Notes under the pieces: model-generated | What the model saw: the letters and a program-made list of their open reading frames with translations, nothing else | What the model was told of the DNA's origin: nothing | Database searches by the model: none | Assembly: GCA_025359845.1 (NCBI GenBank) | Contig: JANYDT010000225.1 | Location: 1 to 35,477 of the forward strand | Source of the DNA: Acidimicrobiia bacterium | GTDB taxonomy: Bacteria; Actinomycetota; Acidimicrobiia; Acidimicrobiales; JANYDT01 | DNA length: 35,477 nt | Direction of reading: 5' to 3' | Part shown: positions 15,703 through 23,511 of the stretch, piece by piece | Layout: every line of letters starts with the position of its first letter | Position numbering within the stretch: position 1 is the first letter of the stretch | Position numbers and translations under genes: made by a program

Positions 15703-15987
15703 CTATCGGTTGATTGCCGAGGACGGCGAAGTCATCAGCGCTTCGACCTCATCGGTGAATGATCCCCCCATCATCTGCAGTGAGGCAAGTGCCAGCCGTG
15801 CCTCAGCTTCGTCGATCTTTGACATGGCGAAACCAACATGGATGAGCACCCAATCTCCGGGTTCGACCCTTTCGTCCTCGAGTAGTCCGATGTTGATCGT
15901 GCGTCCGACGCCGTTGACGTCGACGCGAGCGAGATGCGCGTTATCAGGGTCCACAGTAACAACCCGACCCGGAATACCTAGGCACAT
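15703..15987 (-). CDS. hypC: Hydrogenase maturation chaperone HypC (stand-alone copy)
   Basis: The 94-aa protein begins MCLGIPGRVVTVD; Cys2, which binds the iron of the Fe(CN)2CO unit and the large-subunit precursor, is present. The RTINIGLLEDERVEPGDWVLIHVGFAMSKIDEAEA segment is the HypC beta-barrel and C-terminal helix. The start is ATG 15987; the ribosome binding site GAGAGGAG lies within the last codons of the YceI gene, whose stop is 1 bp away. A second, divergent HypC-like domain is fused to a SIS domain at 27654-28379, so two HypC activities probably serve one hydrogenase. Confidence 0.95.
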   Translation of the reverse strand: MCLGIPGRVVTVDPDNAHLARVDVNGVGRTINIGLLEDERVEPGDWVLIHVGFAMSKIDEAEARLALASLQMMGGSFTDEVEALMTSPSSAINR

Positions 15988-15988
15988 G

Positions 15989-16498
15989 TCAACTCCTCTC
16001 TGCAATGATTTCGACGCGAACCTTTACGTCGGGTTGTACTTTGAGCATGAGAATGCGAGGTGGCTCCATGCCGAAATCGCGTATATCGAAGGTTGACTCG
16101 CCGGTCAGTTTCATCGTGTTGTCGCTGATCGGCTCTATCGTCATGTCATCTTCGTAGGTGCGGGTCACTCCGCGAAAGGAGAGAGATCCGTTGACCCGGT
16201 GCCGGGCCGAGCCGTTGCTGACGGTTACGCTCGTGAGGTCGCCGGCGATGGTGGGATATTTGCGAGAATCGATGCGACGACGGAGCTCTCGGTCTTCCAG
16301 GGGGTTGCCCGATTTCAGATTCTCGACGGGAAACTCAAGATGGCCGCTGTAGGGCTGGTCGAGATCGACCTTGCCGTCGGCGGCGGTCATCTCGAGCCAT
16401 CCCTCGAGTCCGGTGGCCTCGGAGTGGATCGGGTGCACGTTGGAGCGCGCCTCGATCCACACGCGTGACCGCACGGAGTCGATCTGGTATCGAGCCAC
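15989..16498 (-). CDS. YceI-like (lipocalin-fold) protein
   Basis: The 169-aa protein has the YceI pattern: YQIDSVRSRVWIEARS, SGHLEFPVENLKSGNPLEDRELRRRIDSRKYPTIAGDL, HRVNGSLSFRGVTRTYEDDM and STFDIRDFGMEPPRILMLKVQPDVKVRVEI. In YceI proteins this barrel binds an isoprenoid or other hydrophobic ligand. Unlike classical YceI it has no signal peptide, so it should be cytoplasmic. The GTG 16498 start has GGGAG upstream. It is clearly paralogous to the C-terminal half of the PadR fusion at 29707-30873. Inside a hydrogenase operon it may carry a quinone-like ligand or sense one (inference). Confidence 0.88.
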   Translation of the reverse strand: MARYQIDSVRSRVWIEARSNVHPIHSEATGLEGWLEMTAADGKVDLDQPYSGHLEFPVENLKSGNPLEDRELRRRIDSRKYPTIAGDLTSVTVSNGSARHRVNGSLSFRGVTRTYEDDMTIEPISDNTMKLTGESTFDIRDFGMEPPRILMLKVQPDVKVRVEIIAERS

Positions 16499-16504
16499 GG
16501 GTGG

Positions 16505-16609
16505 CTACATCTCCCGAATTTTGAGATACCGAGCTATGTCTGGAAGAGACTGAATGACGAGGCCGGCGATGACGGCGAAAACTACGGAGTAGATCGTGCG
16601 GTGGATCAT
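16505..16609 (-). CDS. 34-aa membrane peptide resembling DUF6893 small proteins
   Basis: The sequence is MIHRTIYSVVFAVIAGLVIQ followed by a SLPDIARYLKIREM tail: one transmembrane helix and a basic PDI-x-RYLKIR-x-M end. From memory this end matches the actinobacterial DUF6893 small-protein family. The ATG (16607-16609) overlaps the upstream endopeptidase stop by ATGA and has AAAGAG before it. The peptide ends 6 bp before the YceI start, so it fits perfectly in the operon. It may be a small subunit or an assembly factor placing the hydrogenase at the membrane; function unknown. Confidence 0.75.
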   Translation of the reverse strand: MIHRTIYSVVFAVIAGLVIQSLPDIARYLKIREM

Positions 16610-17121
16610 GTGGATGACTCTTTCTTGAGATTGGCATACGGATATTGACAGCTCTGATCGCCCTGCGGGTATAGATCCCCAAGGACCTTGTAAACGGCGG
16701 CAACCGCCGGATGTACAGCCGCAGTGACGGGATCGGACAGTCCCATGCCCTCTTCAACGGTGAGTGGTTCGCAGCCGACAATGAGAACTTTTGGAATCTG
16801 GCCGCCCATACTCGCCAGGAGGCCGAGCACGACGGCAGGATTCATCGTATGCGCATCCATACCGTTGCTGTCGATGGCGTCGATGTCGGGCTCGAAGATC
16901 GCCACTGTTCCAGGGAGCTCGCCCATCGGCATGGCGTCGATGAGCACCAACGCATCATATCCCTCGAGGAGCTCATAAGACAGATGCACGCCCCGGATGC
17001 CGAAGTCGACGACCATGACACCGTCGGGAACCGATGAGGGCCCGATGTGCTTGACCACCTCGACGCCGAAGCCGTCGTCGCTCAGAAAGATGTTGCCGAT
17101 GCCAGCCACGAGTGTGTTCAA
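16606..17121 (-). CDS. [NiFe]-hydrogenase maturation endopeptidase (HyaD/HybD type)
   Basis: It should cleave the C-terminal peptide of the HhyL precursor after nickel insertion. The 171-aa protein starts at TTG 17121, overlapping the upstream stop (TTGA). It opens LNTLVAGIGNIFLSDDGFGV; the Ni-recognising residues of HybD (Glu16, Asp62, His93) correspond here to Asp16, Asp62 and His91 (DDGFG, IDAMPMGELPG, MDAHTMNP). The change of the first ligand from Glu to Asp is conservative. CEPLTVEEGMGLSDPV near the C-terminus is typical. The predicted substrate is the 23-residue tail after DPCLPCGVH in HhyL. Confidence 0.93.
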   Translation of the reverse strand: MNTLVAGIGNIFLSDDGFGVEVVKHIGPSSVPDGVMVVDFGIRGVHLSYELLEGYDALVLIDAMPMGELPGTVAIFEPDIDAIDSNGMDAHTMNPAVVLGLLASMGGQIPKVLIVGCEPLTVEEGMGLSDPVTAAVHPAVAAVYKVLGDLYPQGDQSCQYPYANLKKESST

Positions 17122-18506
17122 CCCAGCACCTCGATCTCTTCGGGATGAAAGTACAGGTAACGACCCTGCCAATCGAACATATCGCTTGCAGGGTCGTCGT
17201 CGAGCACCACGGCGACGTGCTGGTTCTCGTCGACGTCGTTGAACACACCCTTGACCGTGGCGAGCTGGCCGGTATAGAACAGGTCGTGCGCGTCGGCGCG
17301 GCGCGACGGATGGAGGCGGACCCTGGTCCCGCTTCGCACTTCGTGGGCGCCGATATACATCGAATCGGCGAACGGGTCGAACGACGAATCCTGCCCGGGA
17401 TCCCACCACGGAACCGACGGGTCTTCGACCGGGTCGACCACCGCGGGCACCAAGGACGGCTCGACCGGGCGCAGCGAGCGGATCGCCCCATGCAGCCTCG
17501 ACCAGATCTCGTCGGGCATCTCGTCGCAGCGGTCGATGATGGCCGCCGACCGTGGGTCGGTGCCGCGGGCTTCGGCCTTTTCGTCGTCGGTCAGCGTCAT
17601 CACCCGCAACGCCAGGATCTCGTCGATCTCTGTGGCATCGCAGAAGTCTCCCGCGCTTTCAGGCGCGACGGCGGCGTAGTCGTACAAGATGATCGGCGAC
17701 GACAGCATCACGTCACTCGTGCCCGCGCCGCCGATCAACACAGGAAAGGTTCCTTCGTTCATGCAGCCGGCCACCGCGCGCTGCGCAAACTCGGGGGGCT
17801 CTAGCAGCGACATGAACGATCCGCCGGCGAGGGCGAGCAGCGTGTGCACGGCGACAAGCGAGTGCAGCATGGCCTCGTCGCGACAGGCCCCCGGCTCATC
17901 CCAGTCCGACGTGTTCTCGACGGCGACCGTGATCTTGAGGAGGGAGCCCTCGACGGGGATCGCGGTCACCCGAACGAGTCCGTCCACGTGCTCGCGCCGC
18001 CGCACCAGGCGACCCACGATCTGGCCGCTCGAATCGAATAGAAGTTCGATCTCGTCGCCGGCCGGCAACTTTATGTGATGTTCGAAGGGCGTCGTGACCT
18101 CGCCCAACTCTATCGAGGCGATGTCGATCTCGTGCTCGACGGCCTCGTCCCACGCCACGAGGGTCCGCCCCCCCACGTTGAGCGCCGTTACGTGAACAAA
18201 ATTCGTCGTGTCAGTACCCGCCTCGACGAGGCGCTGCTGCACCTGTAAACACCGTATGCGAACGGTCAGAACCGGGTTGTCGCGGGGGTCGACGATGACC
18301 TCGCTGCACATCGTCGTCCGGTCCGAACCGGTAGAGGTCGTCCACGTTCGAGGAGCCAGCACGCCGAACTGCCACCGCATCTGGTTTTTCTGCGCCGACG
18401 CCCGATAGGGGTATAGAACGTAGCCCTCGAACAGGACGGCGTCGGCCACAAGTCGGGCGGCGGCGAACGGGTCGCGGGTCGCGGTGCCAGCGCCGGTCGC
18501 ATTCAT
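17118..18506 (-). CDS. Conserved hydrogenase-cluster accessory protein, 462 aa
   Basis: The start is ATG 18506, overlapping the DUF6084 stop (ATGA). Most of the protein is beta-rich (MCSEVIVDPRDNPVLTVRIR, HHIKLPAGDEIELLFDS, VEGSLLKITVAVENTSDW), followed by HSLVAVHTLLALAGGSFMSLLEPPE and ILYDYAAVAPESAGDF. The C-terminal residues 392-462 form an SH3-like barrel (SGTRVRLHPSRRADAHDLFY, GQLATVKGVFND, HVAVVLDDDP, YLYFHPEEIEVLG) of a type I recognise in proteins of actinobacterial group 1h hydrogenase loci. No Cys clusters or signal peptide. Possible assembly or electron-transfer scaffold partner; no biochemical function is known to me. Confidence 0.8.
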   Translation of the reverse strand: MNATGAGTATRDPFAAARLVADAVLFEGYVLYPYRASAQKNQMRWQFGVLAPRTWTTSTGSDRTTMCSEVIVDPRDNPVLTVRIRCLQVQQRLVEAGTDTTNFVHVTALNVGGRTLVAWDEAVEHEIDIASIELGEVTTPFEHHIKLPAGDEIELLFDSSGQIVGRLVRRREHVDGLVRVTAIPVEGSLLKITVAVENTSDWDEPGACRDEAMLHSLVAVHTLLALAGGSFMSLLEPPEFAQRAVAGCMNEGTFPVLIGGAGTSDVMLSSPIILYDYAAVAPESAGDFCDATEIDEILALRVMTLTDDEKAEARGTDPRSAAIIDRCDEMPDEIWSRLHGAIRSLRPVEPSLVPAVVDPVEDPSVPWWDPGQDSSFDPFADSMYIGAHEVRSGTRVRLHPSRRADAHDLFYTGQLATVKGVFNDVDENQHVAVVLDDDPASDMFDWQGRYLYFHPEEIEVLG

Positions 18507-19141
18507 AGGTCGTGCCCGACTTCCTTCAGGAGCATCTCGAACGTGTCGTCCCAGGTCGTCAGCGTGCGCTCCACCTTGAAGCGCTGGAGCGAATCGAGCG
18601 TCTCGCGTCGCAGGCGAAGCCAACTGGTGTTGGGAAAATAGAGGTCCATCATCTCGCGCCATAAGGCCACCGGTAGGCGAAACTTCGCCTCTTCGCTCCA
18701 GGAGACGGGCAGGGCGTTGAGTCCGGCTGCGGTGCGGCCGAACACCGTGCCTGAGAACAGCGCTGTGATGGGTATCTCGCCATTGTCGAGTGCGTGCATG
18801 TATTTCACCGATGCAATTTCGAAGTCGTAGGTGCAGGTTATGGGCAGGTCGACTTCGGTGGTCCCGCTGAATCCGGTAACTGTCGTCGCGAGGTTCGTCC
18901 AGAGAAACGGACGCAGCGTGTCGCCCCATCTCGGGGTCTCGCCGAAGAGTTCGGTCAAGCGTCGTTCTTCGGCGCCCTCGTAACGGCGCTGCTTCGGCTC
19001 GATCATGATCTGAGTTCGCAACGCGATGGCGTGGACGGGTTCTGCGTCGGCCGCGGTGATGCGCAGCCTGAGAGCCAATGTCGGCACTGCGGCGTACGCC
19101 TCGAAACGGGCCCCGACGATCTCAAAGGCGACCGGGCTCAC
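18503..19141 (-). CDS. DUF6084 family protein, hydrogenase-cluster accessory
   Basis: The 212-aa protein starts at GTG 19141, reading SPVAFEIVGARFEAYAAVPTL after Met; this is the only start codon in the frame after the upstream stop at 19173. Diagnostic segments are HAIALRTQIMIEPKQRRY, LFGETPRWGDTLRPFLWTN, STEVDLPITCTYDFEI-like strands, KYMHALDNGEIPITALFSGTVF and REMMDLYFPNTSWLRLRRETLDSLQRFK. The family is found, as far as I recall, almost only beside group 1h hydrogenases. Cytoplasmic, function unknown; co-translation with its neighbours suggests a physical complex. Confidence 0.85.
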   Translation of the reverse strand: MSPVAFEIVGARFEAYAAVPTLALRLRITAADAEPVHAIALRTQIMIEPKQRRYEGAEERRLTELFGETPRWGDTLRPFLWTNLATTVTGFSGTTEVDLPITCTYDFEIASVKYMHALDNGEIPITALFSGTVFGRTAAGLNALPVSWSEEAKFRLPVALWREMMDLYFPNTSWLRLRRETLDSLQRFKVERTLTTWDDTFEMLLKEVGHDL

Positions 19142-19172
19142 GACGAACCGCCGACCATCACGAAGGACGACT

Positions 19173-19874
19173 TCACGACGAACGGCCGACCGTGGCCGCG
19201 ACCCTCGGACGAGCCCGGGCGCGGACTCGATCAAAGAACGCCTCGAGGGCGCCGTGTGCCTCGGCTCCGCCGTCGAACCCGCGCCACAGCCTTCGGAGTT
19301 CACCGACCAGCTCATAGCACACGTCGATCGGCACCAGAAAGCTCTCGGTGATGCCGTTGTAGAGCTCTCCATCGGAGTGTGCGGCGACGCGCTGTGCATC
19401 GACATGGCGGACGAGGAAAGCTTCCACATCGGGATCCATCGTGGCCAGTTCGGGGTTGGCCTCGACGATCTGCGCCCAGGTGTCGAGGCTGAGCAGCGAC
19501 TCGGTGGCCCCCGCCGGGCTCGGGTAGAACGCCGCCACCCGGTCGAGGGCGGAGTTCATGAAGAAGAACGCGACGCCCACGGGTATTTGTAGATCCTCCC
19601 ACTGGCCCGGCTCCAGTTGAAAGCTCGGGAGTGACAAGAATCGGTCGGGGACGGCGCGATATCGGCTGCCTCCGGAGCCTCGGGGGGCGAACACCAGGTA
19701 GCACGGTCGACAGGTGCACATGAGTGCACGGGTCTGGAGATCGACGACGTGCCCGTGCTCGTCGGCAACGAGGGCGGCGCAGAGTTCGCACCGTTCGCCC
19801 GGACGCGGTTTCGGCGCAAGGGCCATATCGCTGATTCTCTTCAGAACCGCGCCGATGGGTTGCCCGATGCTCAC
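19173..19874 (-). CDS. DUF5947 family protein, hydrogenase-cluster accessory with Cys motifs
   Basis: The 233-aa protein starts at GTG 19874, overlapping the NifU-like stop (GTGA). The N-terminal part carries CELC (ERCELCAALVADEHGHVVD) and CTCRPC (LMCTCRPCYLVFAPRG), probably a zinc or Fe-S site. Next come RYRAVPDRFLSLPSF, LQIPVGVAFFFMNS, FYPSPAGATESLLSLDTWAQIVEANPEL and FLVPIDVCYELVGELRRLWRGFDGG, which identify DUF5947. The Cys-rich head next to a NifU-like protein suggests it may accept or hold metal during hydrogenase assembly, or be an electron-transfer partner (inference). Confidence 0.87.
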   Translation of the reverse strand: MSIGQPIGAVLKRISDMALAPKPRPGERCELCAALVADEHGHVVDLQTRALMCTCRPCYLVFAPRGSGGSRYRAVPDRFLSLPSFQLEPGQWEDLQIPVGVAFFFMNSALDRVAAFYPSPAGATESLLSLDTWAQIVEANPELATMDPDVEAFLVRHVDAQRVAAHSDGELYNGITESFLVPIDVCYELVGELRRLWRGFDGGAEAHGALEAFFDRVRARARPRVAATVGRSS

Positions 19875-20482
19875 GACACGCTCACGTCCGAAAGCAAGGC
19901 GCCTTCCGAGAGCAGCGCGGCGCCGCACCCGGTGAGCGGATCGAACGCCACGATTGGTTTCGAGGTGAGCGAGATCGGCGTTCCCTTCTTCGCCGGCGCG
20001 GTGGGCTCTTCGACATCAATGATGCCGATCTCGGGCGCGGCCTCGAGGATCGCCCGCTCGACGGTATTGCGAAGGGTGATGGCCGACGACGGGCAGCCAT
20101 CACAACTCCCGAGCAAGCGCAGCCGCACCGCGCCCACCTGCTCGTCGATGTCGAGCAGCTCGACGTCTCCGCCGTGGCCGGCGAGGAACGGGCGAACACC
20201 GTCGAGCGCCCTTGCGACCCGCACCGACAATTCGTCGGGGTGCAAGCCGTTGGCCACGAGCAGACTGGCCAACAGCTCATCGGCCGCCATCCGCTTGACG
20301 AACTGTGGCGCATGTTCGGTGGCCAGCTCTACGGTACGGGCGAGCCCGGCACCGTAGAGCTGGTTGACGAGCTGGAGCAGCTCGACTGTTTGATCGAAAA
20401 CGCGGGGGTCGACTCGAGTCTGCAACTCCTCGAGCTTGCGCTCGATCTCGTCGCCGATGGCCCGCTCGTTCGACATGCTCAT
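19871..20482 (-). CDS. NifU-domain protein (Fe-S scaffold-like)
   Basis: The 203-aa protein starts at ATG 20482, overlapping the hhyL stop (ATGA). An N-terminal helical domain (EIERKLEELQTRVDPRVFDQTVELLQLVNQLYGAG) precedes the NifU C-terminal-type domain: VRPFLAGHGGDVELLDID, then RLLGSCDGCPSSAITLRNTVERAI with the CxxC cluster-binding pair. A C-terminal extension of about 55 residues follows. Probably supplies or transfers Fe-S clusters to the hydrogenase small subunit, which needs three clusters. The N-terminal extension separates it from the housekeeping NfuA. Confidence 0.9.
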   Translation of the reverse strand: MSMSNERAIGDEIERKLEELQTRVDPRVFDQTVELLQLVNQLYGAGLARTVELATEHAPQFVKRMAADELLASLLVANGLHPDELSVRVARALDGVRPFLAGHGGDVELLDIDEQVGAVRLRLLGSCDGCPSSAITLRNTVERAILEAAPEIGIIDVEEPTAPAKKGTPISLTSKPIVAFDPLTGCGAALLSEGALLSDVSVS

Positions 20483-22266
20483 CTCAAGTCGTGATTGTAG
20501 GAGGCCGGCGAGTGCATCTTCTCGACAACCTTGCCCTTGCCGAGGTACATATGCACGCCGCACGGCAGGCACGGATCGAAACTTCGCACAGTACGCATGA
20601 TGTCGATGCCCTTGAAGTGCTCGACATCGTTCTCCTCGAAGATCGGGCAGCCTTGAACAGCGTCTTCGTACGGTCCGGGGGTCCCGTAGATATCACGGGG
20701 ATTGGCGTTCCACGGGGTTGGCGGATAGGGGTGATAGTTGGCGATCTTGCCATCACGAATCACCATGTGATGGGAGAGTACGCCCCGCACCGCTTCGGTG
20801 AATCCGCACCCGATCCCTTCATCGGGTACCTTGAATGACTCCCACGTTTTCGTGTGTCCTGCGCGCACCTCGCCGAGGGCTTGGTCGAGGAAATGCAGTG
20901 CTGCGGCGGCCGAGTAGGCCTGAAAATATGTCCGAGCCCGATTTCGTTCGATGGTATTGGCCCACTTGGGGATCTTCCACTCGAAACTGACCGGGCCCTT
21001 CAGGGCGGTCTTGGGTAGGTTGATCTTCACGCTCGTGCCGGTGGCCTGGACGTAGCCGCCCAGATCGACCAGGCCGGAAAGGGCGGTCGACCAAAGACGG
21101 GCCAGCGGGCCACCGCCAGTGTCGAGGGCGAGATGGTCCTTCCCGTCGAACCAGCGCGGCGACATCACCCAGCTGTAGTTGGCGTCGAAGTCACGCTTCT
21201 GCGGCTTGGGGATGGTGGTCTGGTTCCACGGATGATCGCGGTGAATTGGATTGCCGAGTGGATCTTTGGTCACGAACATCTCTTTGTCCTCCCAGCTCTC
21301 GTAATACGAGTGGCCGAGCAGGATGCGGATGCCGAGGTTGATTTCAACCAGGTCGTTGGTAACCAGCTTTCCGTCGACCACGATGCCAGGTGTAACACCC
21401 ATGGCTCGGCCCCAGTTGGTCATGTCCTTGTATTGGAAATTACAGACAGCCGGGTCTTGAAACGCACCCCAGCAGGCAAGGAGCACGCGCCGATTTCCGA
21501 CCTGCTCGTAGCCGGGCATGGCCTCATAGAAGAAATCGAACAGGTCATCGTGCAGCGGAACGACCCTCTTCATGAATTCGACATAGCGCATGAGGCGACT
21601 GGCGTAGTCGGTGAAGAGTTGAATCGTCGCCGTCGTGCCGACGCCGCCAGGATACAGCGTCGACGGATGGACGTGACGACCCTCCATTAGGCAGAACATC
21701 TCACGGGTGTAGCGACTCACCTGCAGCGCTTCCCGGTAGAACTCGCCAGTGAACGGATTGAGCGATCGCATGATGTCGCCGATGGTCTTGCAGCCGTGCT
21801 CACCGGCGTGCGGCGACGGGGTCCGGTTGGCCAGGTCGAGTACACCAGGGTTGGTCTCCGCGACCATCCTTTCGCAAAAGTCGACGCCGACCAGATTCTC
21901 TTGAAAGATGTTGTGGTCGAACATGTACTCGGCTGCTTCGCCGAGGTTGACGATCTGTTCGGCCAGCGCCGGCGGCTGGACCCCGTATGCCATGTTCTGC
22001 GCATAGCAAGAGCACGTCGCGTGATTGTCACCGCAGATACCGCAGATGCGACTCGTGATGAAGTGCGCGTCTCGCGGGTCCTTACCCTTCATGAAGATGC
22101 TGTAGCCCCGGAAGATCGACGAGGTGCTGTGGCATTCCACCACTTTCTTCGCGGCCCAGTCGATCTTTGTGTAAATGCCGAGACTGCCGACGATGCGGGT
22201 GATCGGGTCCCACGCCATCTCGAGAAGTTGGTTGTTCGGCGCTACCGGCTGCGTTGTCGTTGCCAT
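20479..22266 (-). CDS. hhyL: [NiFe]-hydrogenase large subunit, group 1h
   Basis: The 595-aa catalytic subunit oxidises H2 at a Ni-Fe site. The L1 motif is TSRICGICGDNHATCS (Cys75, Cys78) and the L2 motif SFDPCLPCGVHMYLG (Cys566, Cys569), which together are the pattern of high-affinity group 1h (formerly group 5) enzymes of actinobacteria. DPCLPCGVH is followed by 23 more residues, expected to be removed by the endopeptidase encoded downstream. MFDHNIFQENLVGVDFCERMV and HVHPSTLYPGGVG are typical. The ATG 22266 start is 4 bp after the hhyS stop. No membrane or export signal. Such enzymes typically scavenge atmospheric H2 during starvation. Confidence 0.97.
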   Translation of the reverse strand: MATTTQPVAPNNQLLEMAWDPITRIVGSLGIYTKIDWAAKKVVECHSTSSIFRGYSIFMKGKDPRDAHFITSRICGICGDNHATCSCYAQNMAYGVQPPALAEQIVNLGEAAEYMFDHNIFQENLVGVDFCERMVAETNPGVLDLANRTPSPHAGEHGCKTIGDIMRSLNPFTGEFYREALQVSRYTREMFCLMEGRHVHPSTLYPGGVGTTATIQLFTDYASRLMRYVEFMKRVVPLHDDLFDFFYEAMPGYEQVGNRRVLLACWGAFQDPAVCNFQYKDMTNWGRAMGVTPGIVVDGKLVTNDLVEINLGIRILLGHSYYESWEDKEMFVTKDPLGNPIHRDHPWNQTTIPKPQKRDFDANYSWVMSPRWFDGKDHLALDTGGGPLARLWSTALSGLVDLGGYVQATGTSVKINLPKTALKGPVSFEWKIPKWANTIERNRARTYFQAYSAAAALHFLDQALGEVRAGHTKTWESFKVPDEGIGCGFTEAVRGVLSHHMVIRDGKIANYHPYPPTPWNANPRDIYGTPGPYEDAVQGCPIFEENDVEHFKGIDIMRTVRSFDPCLPCGVHMYLGKGKVVEKMHSPASYNHDLR

Positions 22267-22270
22267 CGTC

Positions 22271-23326
22271 TTACCTCATGTCCTTCTTGTAGCCGGTGAG
22301 CAAAGTGTTGCCCTTCACTCTCCACTTGGGTTCTTCGTCCAGGGTCTTGGCCGTGATCTTGCGGAGGCTACGGATGGCTGCTCCGTACAAACCGCTCGCC
22401 AGTGTCGAGACCCGGGCTCCTGGGGGCTCATCCATGAAGGGCATGAATTTGTCGGGGAAACCCGGCATGGTGCACCCGATGCAGATGCCGCCCACATTCG
22501 GGCAACCGCCCACGCCGTTGATCCAACCACGTTTCGGAACGTTGCACTTCACCACCGGTCCCCAGCAGCCAAGCTTTACGATGCACTTGGGTGAGCCGTA
22601 CTCGGTGGCGAAGTCGCCCTGCTCGTAGTAGCCGGCCCGATCGCATCCCTCGTGCACGGTGGCGCCGAACAGCCACTGCGGTCGCAACGCTTCGTCGAGC
22701 GGGATCATCGGGGCCTGACCAGTGGCCTGGTAGAGCAGGTAGGTAATGGTCTCCGACATGTTGTCGGGGTGGGCGGGGCAGCCCGGTACGCACACGATCG
22801 GAATGCCCGCCTTCGACTTCCAGCCCCACCCCAGATAGTCCGGTACGCCCATGGCGCCGGTGGGGTTGCCGGCCATGGCGTGAATGCCGCCATAGGTGGC
22901 GCAGGTGCCGACGGCCAAGATGGCGAGCGCTTTGGGGGCCAGCCGATCGAGCCACTCATTGACGGTGATCGGCTGGCCGGTGGCAGGGTCATTACCAAAA
23001 CCCGTCCAGTATCCATCGCCGTTGATCTTCTCGTTGGGTATCGACCCTTCGACGACCAGTACGAACGGCTCGAGTTCACCGCGATCGGCTTTGAAGAACC
23101 ACGACAAGAAGTCGTCGGCACCTCCGGTCGGCCCGCATTCGAAATCGATCAGCGGCCAGTGCACCGCTATCTTGGGCAGTCCGGGCAGCGCGCCCAGTGC
23201 GATCTCTTCGATGGTGGGTTGGGTCGCCGCCGTCAAGGCGACGGAATCGCCGTCACAGCTCAATCCGGCGTTGAGCCAGAGAACATGGATGACTAGTTCC
23301 TCCGGCGGGGCTTCAGTAGCCGTCAC
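22271..23326 (-). CDS. hhyS: [NiFe]-hydrogenase small subunit, group 1h
   Basis: The 351-aa Fe-S subunit starts at GTG 23326 with AAAGGAG 5 bp upstream; the frame extends further up but without start signals. There is no Tat leader, so the enzyme is assembled and stays cytoplasmic. The proximal cluster motif is LNAGLSCDGDSVAL, where the second ligand position of CxxC is Asp (Cys24, Asp27), matching the 3Cys/1Asp cluster of O2-tolerant group 1h enzymes such as that of Ralstonia. Further ligands are in GTCATYGG, VPGCPAHPDN, HEGCDRAGYY, GSPKCIVKLGCWGPVVKCNV and GGCPNVGGICIGCTMPGFPD. The first gene after the promoter at 23418-23446. Confidence 0.97.
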   Translation of the reverse strand: MTATEAPPEELVIHVLWLNAGLSCDGDSVALTAATQPTIEEIALGALPGLPKIAVHWPLIDFECGPTGGADDFLSWFFKADRGELEPFVLVVEGSIPNEKINGDGYWTGFGNDPATGQPITVNEWLDRLAPKALAILAVGTCATYGGIHAMAGNPTGAMGVPDYLGWGWKSKAGIPIVCVPGCPAHPDNMSETITYLLYQATGQAPMIPLDEALRPQWLFGATVHEGCDRAGYYEQGDFATEYGSPKCIVKLGCWGPVVKCNVPKRGWINGVGGCPNVGGICIGCTMPGFPDKFMPFMDEPPGARVSTLASGLYGAAIRSLRKITAKTLDEEPKWRVKGNTLLTGYKKDMR

Positions 23327-23417
23327 GGTCACTCCTTTAGGGCCACGTCGCCGACTCTGGTCGGCGTACAAGCGGCGGCGTAGCGATTGAGTAACCGCGG
23401 CGCCGTTGGATGGTGCA

Positions 23418-23446
23418 GTCCTAAGGCCGCCCCGGGCCTTTGTCAA
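23418..23446 (-). promoter_or_regulatory. Probable promoter of the hydrogenase structural operon, with dyad in the spacer
   Basis: On the minus strand TTGACA (23446-23441) is followed after 17 bp by TAGGAC (23423-23418), about 90 bp before the hhyS start. The spacer is itself an inverted repeat, AAGGCC-cggggc-GGCCTT (23440-23423), which touches the -10 box. A regulator bound there would block RNA polymerase. The -35 is consensus and the -10 is weak, suggesting controlled expression. It lies in the 185-bp gap between hypF and hhyS. Confidence 0.55.
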
Positions 23447-23511
23447 TGAGTGTCTTTTGCACCGCTCTCAAGGTTGACTCCGCGTTCGACCGCGAGATCC
23501 TCTCGGCGGCG

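Noticed and set aside
17118-18929. Long 603-aa version of the accessory protein
   Set aside because: The extra 141 residues overlap the DUF6084 gene and are Arg/His-rich nonsense; the ATG at 18506 overlaps the upstream stop as elsewhere in the operon.
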